NCBI GenBank assembly: GCA_949372755.1
Contig: CASIBO010000010.1
Coordinates: 47,478 to 111,477 of the forward strand
Length of the DNA: 64,000 bases
Direction of reading: 5' to 3'
Source: UBA9926 sp018645765
GTDB taxonomy: Bacteria > Pseudomonadota > Gammaproteobacteria > Pseudomonadales > Azotimanducaceae
The notes beneath the pieces are model-generated. The model was not told where the DNA came from. It did no database searches and saw only the letters and a program-made list of their open reading frames with translations. Shown here one piece after another: positions 49,221 to 58,694 of the stretch (position 1 is the stretch's first letter; every line of letters begins with the position of its first letter). Made by a program: the position numbers and the translations under genes.

Positions 49221-50241
49221 ACATCTAAAAGCCCGAATTAATCGCCTGACACGCGGGTTTGTTTTGTGTCTTGCTCTAGTCGGCGCGGCCTCAAGCACAA
49301 CCGCGCAAACGTTGAAGATGGCAACGGTTGCCCCGGATGGACTCGCCTGGATCAAGCAATTGCGCACAGCAATGAAAGCGATTGATCAAGAAACCGAAGG
49401 TCGGGTGAAGTTCAAACTTTACCCTGGCGGGGTGCAAGGTGATGACTCGACCGTGCTCAGAAAAATGCGTATTGGTCAGCTGCAAGGGGGCGCCCTAGCT
49501 GCCGGCGCGCTCATTCGGTTTTACACCGATCTTCAGATCTACAACATGCCTCTACAGTTTAAAAATTCAAACGAGGTACAGCACGTTCGAGCCGAAATGG
49601 ATGATGGGATTATCGATGGCATCAAGCAGGGCGGTGTTCATGTATTTCCCTTGATCGAAACGGGCTTTGCCTACTTGTTGTCCAAAAAGCCCGTGTCCAA
49701 GCCTGAGGATATGGCCAATTTAAAAGTTTGGGTCCCTGATGGCGACCCGTTGGGCGAACAACTGGTAAAACTTTTTAAAGTGAGTCCCGTGCCGTTGAAT
49801 ATCACCGACGTCTTGGCGGCGCTGCAAACGGGCTTGGTGGATGCGGTCGCTGTGCCGCCGCTGGTTGCGATTGCGCTGCAGTGGCACAACCACGTTGATT
49901 ACATGATGGATTTGCCGCTGATGTATATCTACTCGGTTTTGGCGGTGGATGGCCGGGCAATGAAGAAAGTGAGCGCGGCTGATCAAGCGGTGATTGCAAG
50001 CCATCTCGATCCCCTGATGAAAGAAATCGATGGGGTGAATCGGCAGGACAACGTCAAAGCGTTCGAGGCGATTCTGGCCCAGGGCGTGACCTCAGTCCAA
50101 CCAAGCACTGCGGATTTGGCCGCTTGGAATGCGCTCGCAGTGGATGCGCTGGCTGCAATGGTTGCCGCTGAGGAAGTCTCCCAACCCGTTTTGGATCAGT
50201 TCCAAGCATCGCTTGAAGCCTACCGGGCTCAGTCGCAGTAG
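49207..50241 (+). CDS. TRAP transporter substrate-binding protein (DctP family)
   Basis: 344 residues. A signal peptide (GFVLCLALVGAASSTTAQ) precedes LKMATVAPDGLAWIKQL, the usual mature start. VKFKLYPGGVQGDDSTVLRKMRIGQLQGG and FPLIETGFAYLLSKKPV followed by LKVWVPDGDPLGEQLV belong to DctP proteins (each shown in part), with the carboxylate-binding Arg probably in the NLKVWVP region. It captures an organic acid or other ligand in the periplasm and hands it to the DctQM permease. Operon with TatT and the two permease genes. Confidence 0.92.
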   Translation: MIISKHLKARINRLTRGFVLCLALVGAASSTTAQTLKMATVAPDGLAWIKQLRTAMKAIDQETEGRVKFKLYPGGVQGDDSTVLRKMRIGQLQGGALAAGALIRFYTDLQIYNMPLQFKNSNEVQHVRAEMDDGIIDGIKQGGVHVFPLIETGFAYLLSKKPVSKPEDMANLKVWVPDGDPLGEQLVKLFKVSPVPLNITDVLAALQTGLVDAVAVPPLVAIALQWHNHVDYMMDLPLMYIYSVLAVDGRAMKKVSAADQAVIASHLDPLMKEIDGVNRQDNVKAFEAILAQGVTSVQPSTADLAAWNALAVDALAAMVAAEEVSQPVLDQFQASLEAYRAQSQ

Positions 50242-50243
50242 CT

Positions 50244-50741
50244 ATGGCGTTAACGGATCAGGCTGTTGTGCCACGGCTTATTAAAGGTTACGCCGCGGTT
50301 GAAGATGGCGTCTTGATGCTGATCTTTGCGAGCACCCTAGGCTTGGCTGTGATGCAGATTCTGCTTCGGAATTTTTTTGATATTGGTCTGATTTGGCTTG
50401 AAAGTTATCTGCGCATGCAGGTGCTTTGGTTGGCTATGCTGGGCGCCATGGTGGCAACGCGTGAGGGCGAACATATTCGAATCGATCTGCTCGCACGATT
50501 TATTCAGGGCAAGCTGGTTCGCTATTTTGACGGTGCGGTGGCGGTGTTTTCGGTTTTGGTTTGTGGTGCGGCGACTTATGCCTGTATCACTTTAGTGCAA
50601 TTCGAGATGGAAGATAACTTGATGGCGTTCGGGCCCGTACCCATCTGGATGTGCCAGCTGATCTTGCCTTTTGGCTTTGGGGTCATGACCCTTCGGTTTG
50701 CAGAGAAAGCCCGCCGCGTGATTTTCAAGGGCGCGCTCTAA
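50244..50741 (+). CDS. TRAP transporter small permease (DctQ)
   Basis: 165 residues with four spans. VMQILLRNFFDIGLIWLESYLRMQVLWLAMLGA (in part) has the DctQ signature around the Glu in LES, and REGEHIRIDLL follows. It starts two bases after the binding-protein stop and its TAA overlaps the ATG of the large permease (TAATG at 50739-50743). It stabilises DctM in the inner membrane. Confidence 0.9.
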   Translation: MALTDQAVVPRLIKGYAAVEDGVLMLIFASTLGLAVMQILLRNFFDIGLIWLESYLRMQVLWLAMLGAMVATREGEHIRIDLLARFIQGKLVRYFDGAVAVFSVLVCGAATYACITLVQFEMEDNLMAFGPVPIWMCQLILPFGFGVMTLRFAEKARRVIFKGAL

Positions 50742-52021
50742 TGGGGTTCCTGGGTTCCGCGGGTTTGATGCTACTGGCGCTGCTGGGCTCGCCCTTGTTC
50801 ATTGTGATCCTTGCTGCTGCGATGCTCGGTTTCCTGATCTCCGAAGTGCCGCTCACCGTCATCGGTATTGAAATGTACCGCATTGTTGAAACCCCTATGC
50901 TGCTGGCGCTGCCGTTATTCACGTTTTCAGGCTACGTTTTGGCCGAGTCGGGTATGTCCCAACGCTTGGTTCGCCTGACCGCGGCGACGCTGGGTTGGTT
51001 GCCGGGCGGTCTTGCCCTGGTTGCTTTCGTCACGTGCGCCTTTTTCACGGCCTTTACGGGAGCCTCAGGGGTGACCATCGTCGCCATTGGGGCTTTGCTG
51101 TATCCGGCCCTGCAACAAGGCGGTTATACCGAGCGTTTTAGTTTGGGGCTGGTCACAACCTCTGGCAGCTTAGGGCTGCTGCTGGCGCCGTCGTTGCCGC
51201 TAATTTTATATGGGGTGTTGGTGCAACAAATGGATTTGGGCGTCCAATTTAGCATCCAAGATCTGTTTTTGGCGGGCCTTATGCCGGCGGCCTTGATGAT
51301 TATTATGTTGACCGCGTATACCGTTATCACGCAACCGGCGGTTACGCGCCCAGTCGATGAGGCGAGACCCTCGGTTCGCAAGGCTGCGTGGTCGATGCGC
51401 TGGGAGTTGCCGATGCCGGTGGTGGTGTTGGGCGGGATTTATTCCGGTTTTTTTGCCGTATCCGAGGCCGCCGCGATCACGGCTTTGTATGTATTGATCG
51501 TCGAGGTGGGTATCCATCGGGAGATAACCCTTTCGACTTTGGTGCGCATTACCCGCGAAGCGATGGTCATGGTGGGGGGGATTTTGTTGATTCTGGCCGT
51601 GTCCCTTGCGTTCACGAATTTTCTAGTCGACTCAGAAGTCCCCCAATGGTTGTTCGAGCAGATTCAGCAGGTGGTCTCCAGTCCGCTGACCTTTTTGTTA
51701 CTGCTCAATATTATTTTGCTCTTGCTGGGCGCGATACTCGATATTTTTTCAGCCTTGGTGATCATGATCCCTCTGATCGTGCCGGTCGCGATGCAGTTCG
51801 GAATTCACCCGGTGCATTTGGGGATTATTTTCCTGGCGAATATGCAGATTGGTTACTTCACGCCGCCGGTAGGGATGAACTTGTTCATCGCCAGTTACCG
51901 GTTTAAAAAGCCCGTGGCGGAGTTGTATCGCGCGACGCTGCCGTTCATGGCGGTGCTCATGGTCGCGCTGGCCTTAATAACCTACGTCCCATGGCTGAGT
52001 CTTGCTTGGATGAGCGAATAG
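50741..52021 (+). CDS. TRAP transporter large permease (DctM)
   Basis: 426 residues from the ATG at 50741, which overlaps the upstream stop. About 12 spans, with LALPLFTFSGYVLAESGMSQRLV, FFTAFTGASGVTIVAIGALLYPAL, SGSLGLLLAPSLPLILYG and NMQIGYFTPPVGMNLF (parts of each) that mark DctM, the Na+-coupled solute channel. With TatT, DctP and DctQ it forms a complete tripartite uptake system plus TPR lipoprotein. The substrate is not evident; the TatT-type systems are thought to take up hydrophobic ligands. Confidence 0.92.
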   Translation: MGFLGSAGLMLLALLGSPLFIVILAAAMLGFLISEVPLTVIGIEMYRIVETPMLLALPLFTFSGYVLAESGMSQRLVRLTAATLGWLPGGLALVAFVTCAFFTAFTGASGVTIVAIGALLYPALQQGGYTERFSLGLVTTSGSLGLLLAPSLPLILYGVLVQQMDLGVQFSIQDLFLAGLMPAALMIIMLTAYTVITQPAVTRPVDEARPSVRKAAWSMRWELPMPVVVLGGIYSGFFAVSEAAAITALYVLIVEVGIHREITLSTLVRITREAMVMVGGILLILAVSLAFTNFLVDSEVPQWLFEQIQQVVSSPLTFLLLLNIILLLLGAILDIFSALVIMIPLIVPVAMQFGIHPVHLGIIFLANMQIGYFTPPVGMNLFIASYRFKKPVAELYRATLPFMAVLMVALALITYVPWLSLAWMSE

Positions 52022-52086
52022 CGGGCTATCAAAATCTGGTTTGCGCCGGACCCGTTGCAAAAGCCGCAATAAAACAACCAGGCTCG

Positions 52087-52103
52087 CCCGCTTTACGCGG
52101 GTT
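52087..52103. terminator. Short hairpin between convergent TRAP and GGT genes
   Basis: CCCGC-TTTAC-GCGGG at 52087-52101, with TT after, lies between the DctM stop and the end of the gamma-glutamyltransferase-like gene. Five pairs only. Confidence 0.3.
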
Positions 52104-52124
52104 GAGACCGACGATGGGCGTGGC

Positions 52125-53708
52125 TTAAAAGCCAGCCGCTAGTCCTTCCTTGCGATGATCACTGCCGCCGCAATAGCCGTCCTCAAGACGCGCTATCAGT
52201 TGGGCGCCGCCAAAGAGATGTTCAGGTTCGTTGAGTTTGAGTGCGTGCCCCCGAGCCTTTAATGATGCAATGGTGGTATCTGAAAAACCTGATTCTAAGG
52301 CGAGGTCGCCGGACTCTGTGAGGTGCCAACGCGGCGCATCGGATGCAGCCTGTGGGTTTTGGCTATGAATGATCATACGGACCATCATCTGGACATGACC
52401 CTGTGCTTGCATATGCCCACCCATGACGCCAAAGCTCAGATAGGGTTGGTCATTCAAAAAAGCAAATCCGGGAATGATGGTGTGAAACGGTCTTTTGCTG
52501 GGTCCGACACAGTTAGGATGACCAGCTTGAGTATTAAACCCGGAGCCTCGGTTTTGAAGGCTGATGCCGGTGCCGGGCACAACGATCCCGGAGCCAAAAC
52601 CGCGGAAGTTGGATTGAATGAAGGACACCATCATGCCAGACGCATCGGCGGTTGTCAGATAGACCGTATCAGGGCTGGCGCCCAGCGCTGCCGGTGGGCC
52701 TTGGACCTGGTCGAGCCGGATTGCTTGCGCGGCCTGCCGCAGGGTTTCTGGGTCCATAAGCGATGAAACGCGCTCGGTCATTGTCGTTGGATCCGCAAGG
52801 TGCTGCGCAACTTGTTGCCAGGCGTAGCGTATCGCTTCAACCTGCAGGTGGATGCTGTCCGGGCTGTCCAGCTCGAATTGGGCCATATCCCAATGTTCTA
52901 GTACCCCGAGCGCGATCAAAGCCATGAGGCCTTGCCCGTTCGGAGGTATTTCAAACAGCCGCGCGCCAGAAAAGGCGGTTGAAATTGGGGCGACCCATTC
53001 GGCTTGATGCTCAGCTAAGTCTGCTTTCGCTAAAGGGTATCCTGCCTGGTTGGCATCAAGAACCAGGCGCTCTGCCAATTCTCCGTGATAAAAGGCCTCA
53101 CCAAAGCTATCGCGGATTGCCTTGAGGGTCTCGGCATGCTTTGGCAAATTAACCATCGAGCCGATGTTCGGAACCCTGCCACCTGGAAAAAAGGTCGCCT
53201 GAAATTCCGGAAAATCTCGGTAAGTGCGCTGGGCGTGCTGCCAGTAGAAGGCGCTTTTGGGACCCACTAAATACCCGTTTTCGGCGTAATCAATCGCCGA
53301 CTCGAAGAGCGCTTTGAAGGGTAATCGGCCAAACCGTTTGGAGAGGGTCGACCAGACATTAACGGCCCCTGGCACCGTTACGCTGTGCCAGCCTAGGCCC
53401 GGCATTCGTTTCTGGCCGAGGTAGTCGTCGCGATTTAAGGCGCTTGGCGTGCGGCCTGAGCCATTGATGCCGTGCAGGTCGTTGCCATCATAGATGAGTG
53501 CAAAGGCATCACTGCCAATACCATTATTATTGGGCTCAACGACCGTTAGGGTGATTGCAGCTGCAAGGGCGGCGTCCACGGCATTCCCGCCTGATTTTAG
53601 TGCGGCAAGACCCGCAGCGGTGGCGAGAGGCTGTGATGTGGCGACCATGTTGCGGGCAAAAACAGGTTGCCGGTTTGCTGGGTAGGGCAGTGCCCAATCA
53701 AATGCCAT
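52125..53708 (-). CDS. Gamma-glutamyltransferase family protein
   Basis: 527 residues from the ATG at 53708, which overlaps the ABC gene upstream by 11 bases. ATSQPLATAAGLAALKSGGNAVDAALAAAITL (in part) is the N-terminal subunit signature; the autocleavage site is probably before Thr348 in DTVYLTTAD, giving the nucleophile; FRGFGSGIVVPGTG and GGHMQAQGHVQ follow. No signal peptide is seen, unlike periplasmic GGT, so it may be a cytoplasmic acylase or GGT-like (YwrD type) enzyme. Last gene after a pair of ABC genes; the link is unknown. Confidence 0.88.
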   Translation of the reverse strand: MAFDWALPYPANRQPVFARNMVATSQPLATAAGLAALKSGGNAVDAALAAAITLTVVEPNNNGIGSDAFALIYDGNDLHGINGSGRTPSALNRDDYLGQKRMPGLGWHSVTVPGAVNVWSTLSKRFGRLPFKALFESAIDYAENGYLVGPKSAFYWQHAQRTYRDFPEFQATFFPGGRVPNIGSMVNLPKHAETLKAIRDSFGEAFYHGELAERLVLDANQAGYPLAKADLAEHQAEWVAPISTAFSGARLFEIPPNGQGLMALIALGVLEHWDMAQFELDSPDSIHLQVEAIRYAWQQVAQHLADPTTMTERVSSLMDPETLRQAAQAIRLDQVQGPPAALGASPDTVYLTTADASGMMVSFIQSNFRGFGSGIVVPGTGISLQNRGSGFNTQAGHPNCVGPSKRPFHTIIPGFAFLNDQPYLSFGVMGGHMQAQGHVQMMVRMIIHSQNPQAASDAPRWHLTESGDLALESGFSDTTIASLKARGHALKLNEPEHLFGGAQLIARLEDGYCGGSDHRKEGLAAGF

Positions 53709-55578
53709 TGCGTTGCCCCGCGTCAATTGGTTCGGCTTGTTGCCAAAGGTTGCTCAAACTTTGTTGCTGAAAGAGGTGATAGTAACGGCCTCGATGCAGG
53801 ATGAGCTCATCATGATTGCCTTGTTCAATGATTCGGCCATCATCGATGACCACAATTTGGCTGGCATGACGAATGGTGGATAATCTGTGGGCGATAACGA
53901 CGCTAATTCTGTCCTTGAGTAGCGCGCGCAGACCTTGCTCGATCCGAGCCTCGGTTAGCGTGTCAACCGATGAGGTCGCCTCATCCATAATGAGGATCTG
54001 TGGATCAGCGAGCAGGGCCCGGGCAAAGGAGATGAGTTGTTTCTGGCCAGCGGATAGGCTGGACCCACCCTCACCAATCACCGTTTCATAGCCGAGCGGC
54101 ATCGCGATGATGACGTCATGGGCGCCGGCCTGTTTTGCTGCGACTAGAATCTGATCTTGGCCTGCTGACAAATCTCCATAGCGAATGTTGTCGGCAATCG
54201 TGCCGGCAAATAAGTGCGAGGACTGCAGCACCACGCCCAGATTCGATTGCAATGCCTGCAGACTCCAATCGCGATAGTCCACGCCATTGATTAAAATCCG
54301 GCCGGCAGTGGGTTCATAGAACCGGGCCAGTAGGCTGATCAAGGTAGTCTTGCCGCCGCCTGTTGCGCCCACCACGGCGACACTTTGTCCGCGCTGAATT
54401 GCTAGATCGATATTGTGCAACACGGGTTTGCCCGTATTGTACCGAAAGCCGACCCCCTCAAAGGTAATGCGCTCGATCGGCCCGTTAAACGCATCGGGCT
54501 CGGCGCCGCGGGTCGTGGGTTGCGCCAGTCTGTCGAGCACCGCTTGGCTGTCTTGTATATCGGGTTCAGCTTGGATCAAACTGATAACTCGTTCAGCGGA
54601 CGCTTGGGCCATTTGCATTTCGGCAAACCAATGGGCGAGTTGCTCTATCGGCTCAAAAAAATGCCGAGTATAGGTTAAGAAAGCGATCAAGGTCCCGGTA
54701 GAGATCAGGCCCCAAGCCGACTCGATCCCCCCAACCACGAGGGCAATACCGGTCGCCAGGGCTGAGAGGGTTAACACAATGGGTAAATAGATTGCCGCTT
54801 GCACCGCATTCCTAATAGAGGCTGCGTGCATGCGATCGGTCAAGCGGCCGAATTTATTCAGATTGTCAGCCTCTTTCACAAAGACCTTGCTGGTCAAAAC
54901 ACCCATGATATTCTCGTTGTAGGCGCCGGTGATTCGAGAATTGGTCTGCCGGACCTCCCGCGCACTGCGCAGGATTCTGGTCTGGAAGTAGCGGCTGATG
55001 ATCGCAAGCAGCGGCAGGCTCAGCAGGATGATCAATCCCAGAACCGGTTCCATAATGAGCATTGCGCCCGAAATGCCCAGCATGATGGTGAAGGACCAGA
55101 ACAAGTCGAGGATGCCCCATGCCATAATATTCGATAACCGTTCGCAGTCTGAGGTCATGCGCGCCATGAGCCAGCCGACCGGTCGTTCATCGTAGTAGGC
55201 AAAGGATAACCGCTGCAGATTGGCGAAGCCGTCGCGACGGATGTCGTGGCTCATGTGACTACGAAGCTTGCCCCCAAACCATAAAAACCCAAGAACGGCA
55301 GTGCCTAAGGCAACGCACAATATTCCGTACAAGGCGCCATAGCCGAGCAGGTCGATGTCTTGACCATACAGGCCTATGTCGTCAATGACCCACCTTGTCA
55401 CGAGCGGAAAAGAAATCTCAGCGATGCCAACGACCACCGCGCACAGAGCAAGCAGCACCAAATCCTTTGGGTAACGTTGGGCATAGGTCAGTAGTTGCGT
55501 CCAGACCCCTAGCTTTAAATCTTTGTCTGGCGTGAACTCATCGCTGAAATTGTCGTCATCATAAAAGGCATCACTCAT
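53698..55578 (-). CDS. ABC exporter half-transporter (canonical ATP-site partner)
   Basis: 626 residues. An acidic N-terminus (DAFYDDDNFSDEF) precedes six spans, then the ATPase: Walker A GATGGGKTT, Q-loop VVLQSSH, signature LSAGQ, Walker B ILIMDEATSSVD with Glu, H-loop IAHRLST. The upstream gene encodes the degenerate partner (overlap ATGA at 55575-55578), so these form the second heterodimeric exporter in the window. The Walker A has GGGKTT in place of GSGKST, still functional. Confidence 0.9.
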   Translation of the reverse strand: MSDAFYDDDNFSDEFTPDKDLKLGVWTQLLTYAQRYPKDLVLLALCAVVVGIAEISFPLVTRWVIDDIGLYGQDIDLLGYGALYGILCVALGTAVLGFLWFGGKLRSHMSHDIRRDGFANLQRLSFAYYDERPVGWLMARMTSDCERLSNIMAWGILDLFWSFTIMLGISGAMLIMEPVLGLIILLSLPLLAIISRYFQTRILRSAREVRQTNSRITGAYNENIMGVLTSKVFVKEADNLNKFGRLTDRMHAASIRNAVQAAIYLPIVLTLSALATGIALVVGGIESAWGLISTGTLIAFLTYTRHFFEPIEQLAHWFAEMQMAQASAERVISLIQAEPDIQDSQAVLDRLAQPTTRGAEPDAFNGPIERITFEGVGFRYNTGKPVLHNIDLAIQRGQSVAVVGATGGGKTTLISLLARFYEPTAGRILINGVDYRDWSLQALQSNLGVVLQSSHLFAGTIADNIRYGDLSAGQDQILVAAKQAGAHDVIIAMPLGYETVIGEGGSSLSAGQKQLISFARALLADPQILIMDEATSSVDTLTEARIEQGLRALLKDRISVVIAHRLSTIRHASQIVVIDDGRIIEQGNHDELILHRGRYYHLFQQQSLSNLWQQAEPIDAGQRNGI

Positions 55579-57431
55579 AACAGGTTGCCCTCAGACGTTC
55601 GGCTTTGCTGAATGTCCCGTTGCACTTGGCCTTGTAATTCACAGAGTTGTCGATAGATGCCGGGTGTTTGCGATAACGTCGCATGATTCCCAATTTGGGC
55701 CACTTCGCCGTCGGCTAAAACAACAATTCGGTCGGCGTGCATCACGGTGGACAACCGGTGGGCAACAATAAGGGTGGTCCGGTTGGCGCGAACCCGTCTG
55801 AGGTTGCCTAAGATGAGGGACTCAGTGTCGGTGTCCACGGCAGACAGCGCATCATCGAGGATGAGAATTGCGGGGTCTTTAAGTAGGGCTCGCGCAATAG
55901 CGAGGCGCTGACGTTGGCCGCCCGAGAGTGTGACGCCCCGTTCGCCGACAAGCGCGTCAAAGCCATTCGGTAACGCTTGGATGGTGCCCAGTAGATTCGC
56001 CGTTGTGACCGCCTCGGTCATGTCTGCAAGGCTTGCGTGGGTTTGGCCTATTCGAAGGTTGTCGGCTATCGAGCCGGCGAACAAAAACGATTCCTGTAGC
56101 ACCACCCCCATCTGCGCCCGGACAGACTTTCTAGACAATTGACCAAGGTCAAAGTCGTCGACCCAAAGAGTGCCCTGCTGCGGGTCATATAGGCGTAGCA
56201 AGAGTTGGATCAGGGTGCTTTTCCCAGCGCCAGGTGCCCCTACGAGTGCCACGGTTTCGCCGGCCGATACGGTCAGCGATAGGTTTGATAAGACAGGCGG
56301 ATTATTCGGGTGGTGAAAGGTCACGCTATCGAGTTTGATCTGCCCCGAAAGCGGGGCAGTCAAGGCGTGCTCAAGGTTAGATTCCTCTGGTTCTGACAGA
56401 ATCTCGGCCATTCGTTTGAGTGCAACCACCGCCTTACCGGAGTCGGTGAGAACCCGGCCCATATGCCGGATGGGCCAGATGATCATCCCTTCATAGGTGA
56501 TGAAGGCAAAAAGCGTCCCAATCGTCATGGCATCTGCCAGCACCCAATGGGCGCCTACGAAAAGGATCAGGCCAACTTGACCCAGGCAAACAATATCGCT
56601 GGCGCCGTAATAAAAGCCTAAAAAACGCATCAAGCGTTGATTTTGGTCACGAAACTTCGCGTTCGCGCGACCGAATTTTTCTGCCTCAAAGTCTTGGCGA
56701 GCAAAGGCGCGGACCACTCGAATACCCGTTAAGTTTTCCTGCAGGACGGTGGTGAGGCTCGCCTCGGCTTCATCGACCTCCAAGAACATCGCTTTCACGC
56801 GATTAAAAAACAACACCGCCGACAGCAGTAAGAGTGGCATCGTGATGAGGGCAACACCCGTCATGGTGACATCGAGCGACAGTAAGATCGGGGTTACGAT
56901 CAGTAGCATTAACACCGCTCGACCAATCTCGATGATCTGGCCGCTCACAAACACGCGAAACGTTTCGATGTCTGAAGTGCATCTTTGAATAAGGTCTCCA
57001 GTATCGGCCTGATGATGAAAGGCGATGGGCAGGTGATTCAAATGGTTCATGAGGGTGTCGCGCAGGCGCCGCGCCATGCCTTCTGCCGCGGCAGCGATTT
57101 GCTTTCCGCGCAGATAGACAAAAAAACCGGCAAGGGCAGTGCACAACACAATGAGAAGCCCAGATAACCCCAATTGCAGGTACAGGGCATGATCGCCACT
57201 GAGCCCAGCGGGCATAACGCGTTGGAGCAAAGTTAGATAGGCATCAGGCGGCTCTCCGGTCAATCGGTCGAGCATCGACCGAGTAATCATGGGCACCGTG
57301 AACAGCAGCGCAAAGCTTGCAACCATTGCCAGCAGCGCCATGAGTAAAGCGCCACGAAAGCCAGCAGAGATCGTCAAGAACAGCGGCCAAAGGGCTTGGG
57401 TTTTAGGGTGGGTCGGAGCGGTGGCCAGCAT
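55575..57431 (-). CDS. ABC exporter half-transporter (degenerate ATP-site partner)
   Basis: 618 residues from the ATG at 57431; the open frame upstream has no family sequence. Six spans, Walker A GAPGAGKST, signature LSGGQ, Walker B ILILDDALSAVD with Asp for the catalytic Glu, and a normal H-loop VAHRLST. As with the 17182 gene, the Asp marks the degenerate half of a heterodimer. The region before it is a 189-base divergent gap with the GST gene. Confidence 0.9.
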   Translation of the reverse strand: MLATAPTHPKTQALWPLFLTISAGFRGALLMALLAMVASFALLFTVPMITRSMLDRLTGEPPDAYLTLLQRVMPAGLSGDHALYLQLGLSGLLIVLCTALAGFFVYLRGKQIAAAAEGMARRLRDTLMNHLNHLPIAFHHQADTGDLIQRCTSDIETFRVFVSGQIIEIGRAVLMLLIVTPILLSLDVTMTGVALITMPLLLLSAVLFFNRVKAMFLEVDEAEASLTTVLQENLTGIRVVRAFARQDFEAEKFGRANAKFRDQNQRLMRFLGFYYGASDIVCLGQVGLILFVGAHWVLADAMTIGTLFAFITYEGMIIWPIRHMGRVLTDSGKAVVALKRMAEILSEPEESNLEHALTAPLSGQIKLDSVTFHHPNNPPVLSNLSLTVSAGETVALVGAPGAGKSTLIQLLLRLYDPQQGTLWVDDFDLGQLSRKSVRAQMGVVLQESFLFAGSIADNLRIGQTHASLADMTEAVTTANLLGTIQALPNGFDALVGERGVTLSGGQRQRLAIARALLKDPAILILDDALSAVDTDTESLILGNLRRVRANRTTLIVAHRLSTVMHADRIVVLADGEVAQIGNHATLSQTPGIYRQLCELQGQVQRDIQQSRTSEGNLL

Positions 57432-57620
57432 GATGTCTAGGTGTCCTGTCGACGGTTTACGACAAAGTCGCGCGGGCTTTGACGCCCAGCAAATCGTTCT
57501 TTTTTTGAGTGCTTCCGCATTATGCCGATGCAGGAAACAAATGAGAAGACCATTGCCGGCGGGCTGGAGTTCGCGCCGCCTCTTCTGTATAACAAGGGTT
57601 CGCATTATTAAGGAAGTGCT

Positions 57621-58232
57621 ATGAAACTTTTTAATTCAGTCGGACCCAACCCCCGTGTCGTCCGGGTTTTCATGAGTGAGCTGGGTCTTACGATGGATCA
57701 AGATACGGTCGATATTATGGCGGGCGAAAATCGTCAGCAAGCCTACCAAGCCGTGAATCCGGGCGCCCAACTGCCGGCGTTAATGCTAGATGATGGCACC
57801 GTGGTGTCAGAGATTACCGCCATTTGCGAGTACCTGGCCGAGCATGCGGGTGGTAGTCATCTTATTGGCGACACGATGCAGGAGCGCGTCGAAACGAGAA
57901 TGTGGGTCCGCAGAATTGATCTCGGAATCGTTGAACCCTTGGCCAACGGTTTTCGTTCCTCAGAAGGCGCGCCGATGTTTAAAGATCGCATGCGCATCAT
58001 TCCGCATGCGGCAGACGATTTAAAGGCGCTCGCGCAAGACAAGATTCAATGGCTAGACGGCTTAATCGGCGACCAAACCTACATTTGTGGCGATCGCTTC
58101 AGTTTGGCAGACATTATGCTCTGCGTGTTCCTTGAATTCGGCGCGTCGGTCGGACAACCCATTGATCAAAATAATGCCAACATCGTTGCCTGGCTTAATC
58201 GTGTGAAAGATCGGCCAAGTTTCGCCGCCTAG
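57621..58232 (+). CDS. Glutathione S-transferase family protein
   Basis: 203 residues, common GST length. N-terminal thioredoxin fold: KLFNSVGPNPRVVRVFMSELGL, NPGAQLPALMLDDGTVVSE with the cis-Pro and the ExxAI (EITAICEYLAE) glutathione-binding turn. The C-terminal helical domain has YICGDRFSLADIMLCVFLEF, the N-capping box. It may conjugate or reduce electrophiles. Alone, divergent from the ABC pair. Confidence 0.88.
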   Translation: MKLFNSVGPNPRVVRVFMSELGLTMDQDTVDIMAGENRQQAYQAVNPGAQLPALMLDDGTVVSEITAICEYLAEHAGGSHLIGDTMQERVETRMWVRRIDLGIVEPLANGFRSSEGAPMFKDRMRIIPHAADDLKALAQDKIQWLDGLIGDQTYICGDRFSLADIMLCVFLEFGASVGQPIDQNNANIVAWLNRVKDRPSFAA

Positions 58233-58694
58233 CGTCCGAGTAATCGGGATCTGCCTTGATTTAGTCGATGAAAAGCGTCTGTATTGGTGGGTGGCGGTTT
58301 TAGCTTCTAGACTTACTGTTGCGCAATTCAACAGGGTGGGTGCGGCCGAACACCCTGAGGTTTGGCCGCGCTGTTTGGGAATGCCTAAGACAGATGCAAG
58401 AAGCGTGCGCCCAATACTGGGCTTCCACCTTTGAGGGTCCGGGTGCGTGATACGCTGGGCCGAGTGGGTCGTGCAAGCCGGGCTGATTGGCTCGGAATGT
58501 GGCACAAAACGCGTTGGGCAAGCGTATAACATCCTTAAAGCACCAGAGTTGACCGGGATCGATAGATGGTAGGCCAACGACCGGGGGGCTGAAGGCCGTG
58601 CAGCGTGTGCGGATGCTCTCAAATTGTCGACCAGACGCTGAGCAGAAAGACTGAATATTAATAGATAAAGAGAAGAATCGACTAAGGGTAGATT
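58233..58694. other. Intergenic stretch without recognisable gene
   Basis: 462 bases between the GST and the acyl-CoA dehydrogenase pair. A long minus-strand frame crosses it (58062-58703) but also runs antisense through the GST end and lacks family sequence. AAGGG at about 58684-58688 precedes the dehydrogenase ATG. Confidence 0.45.
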
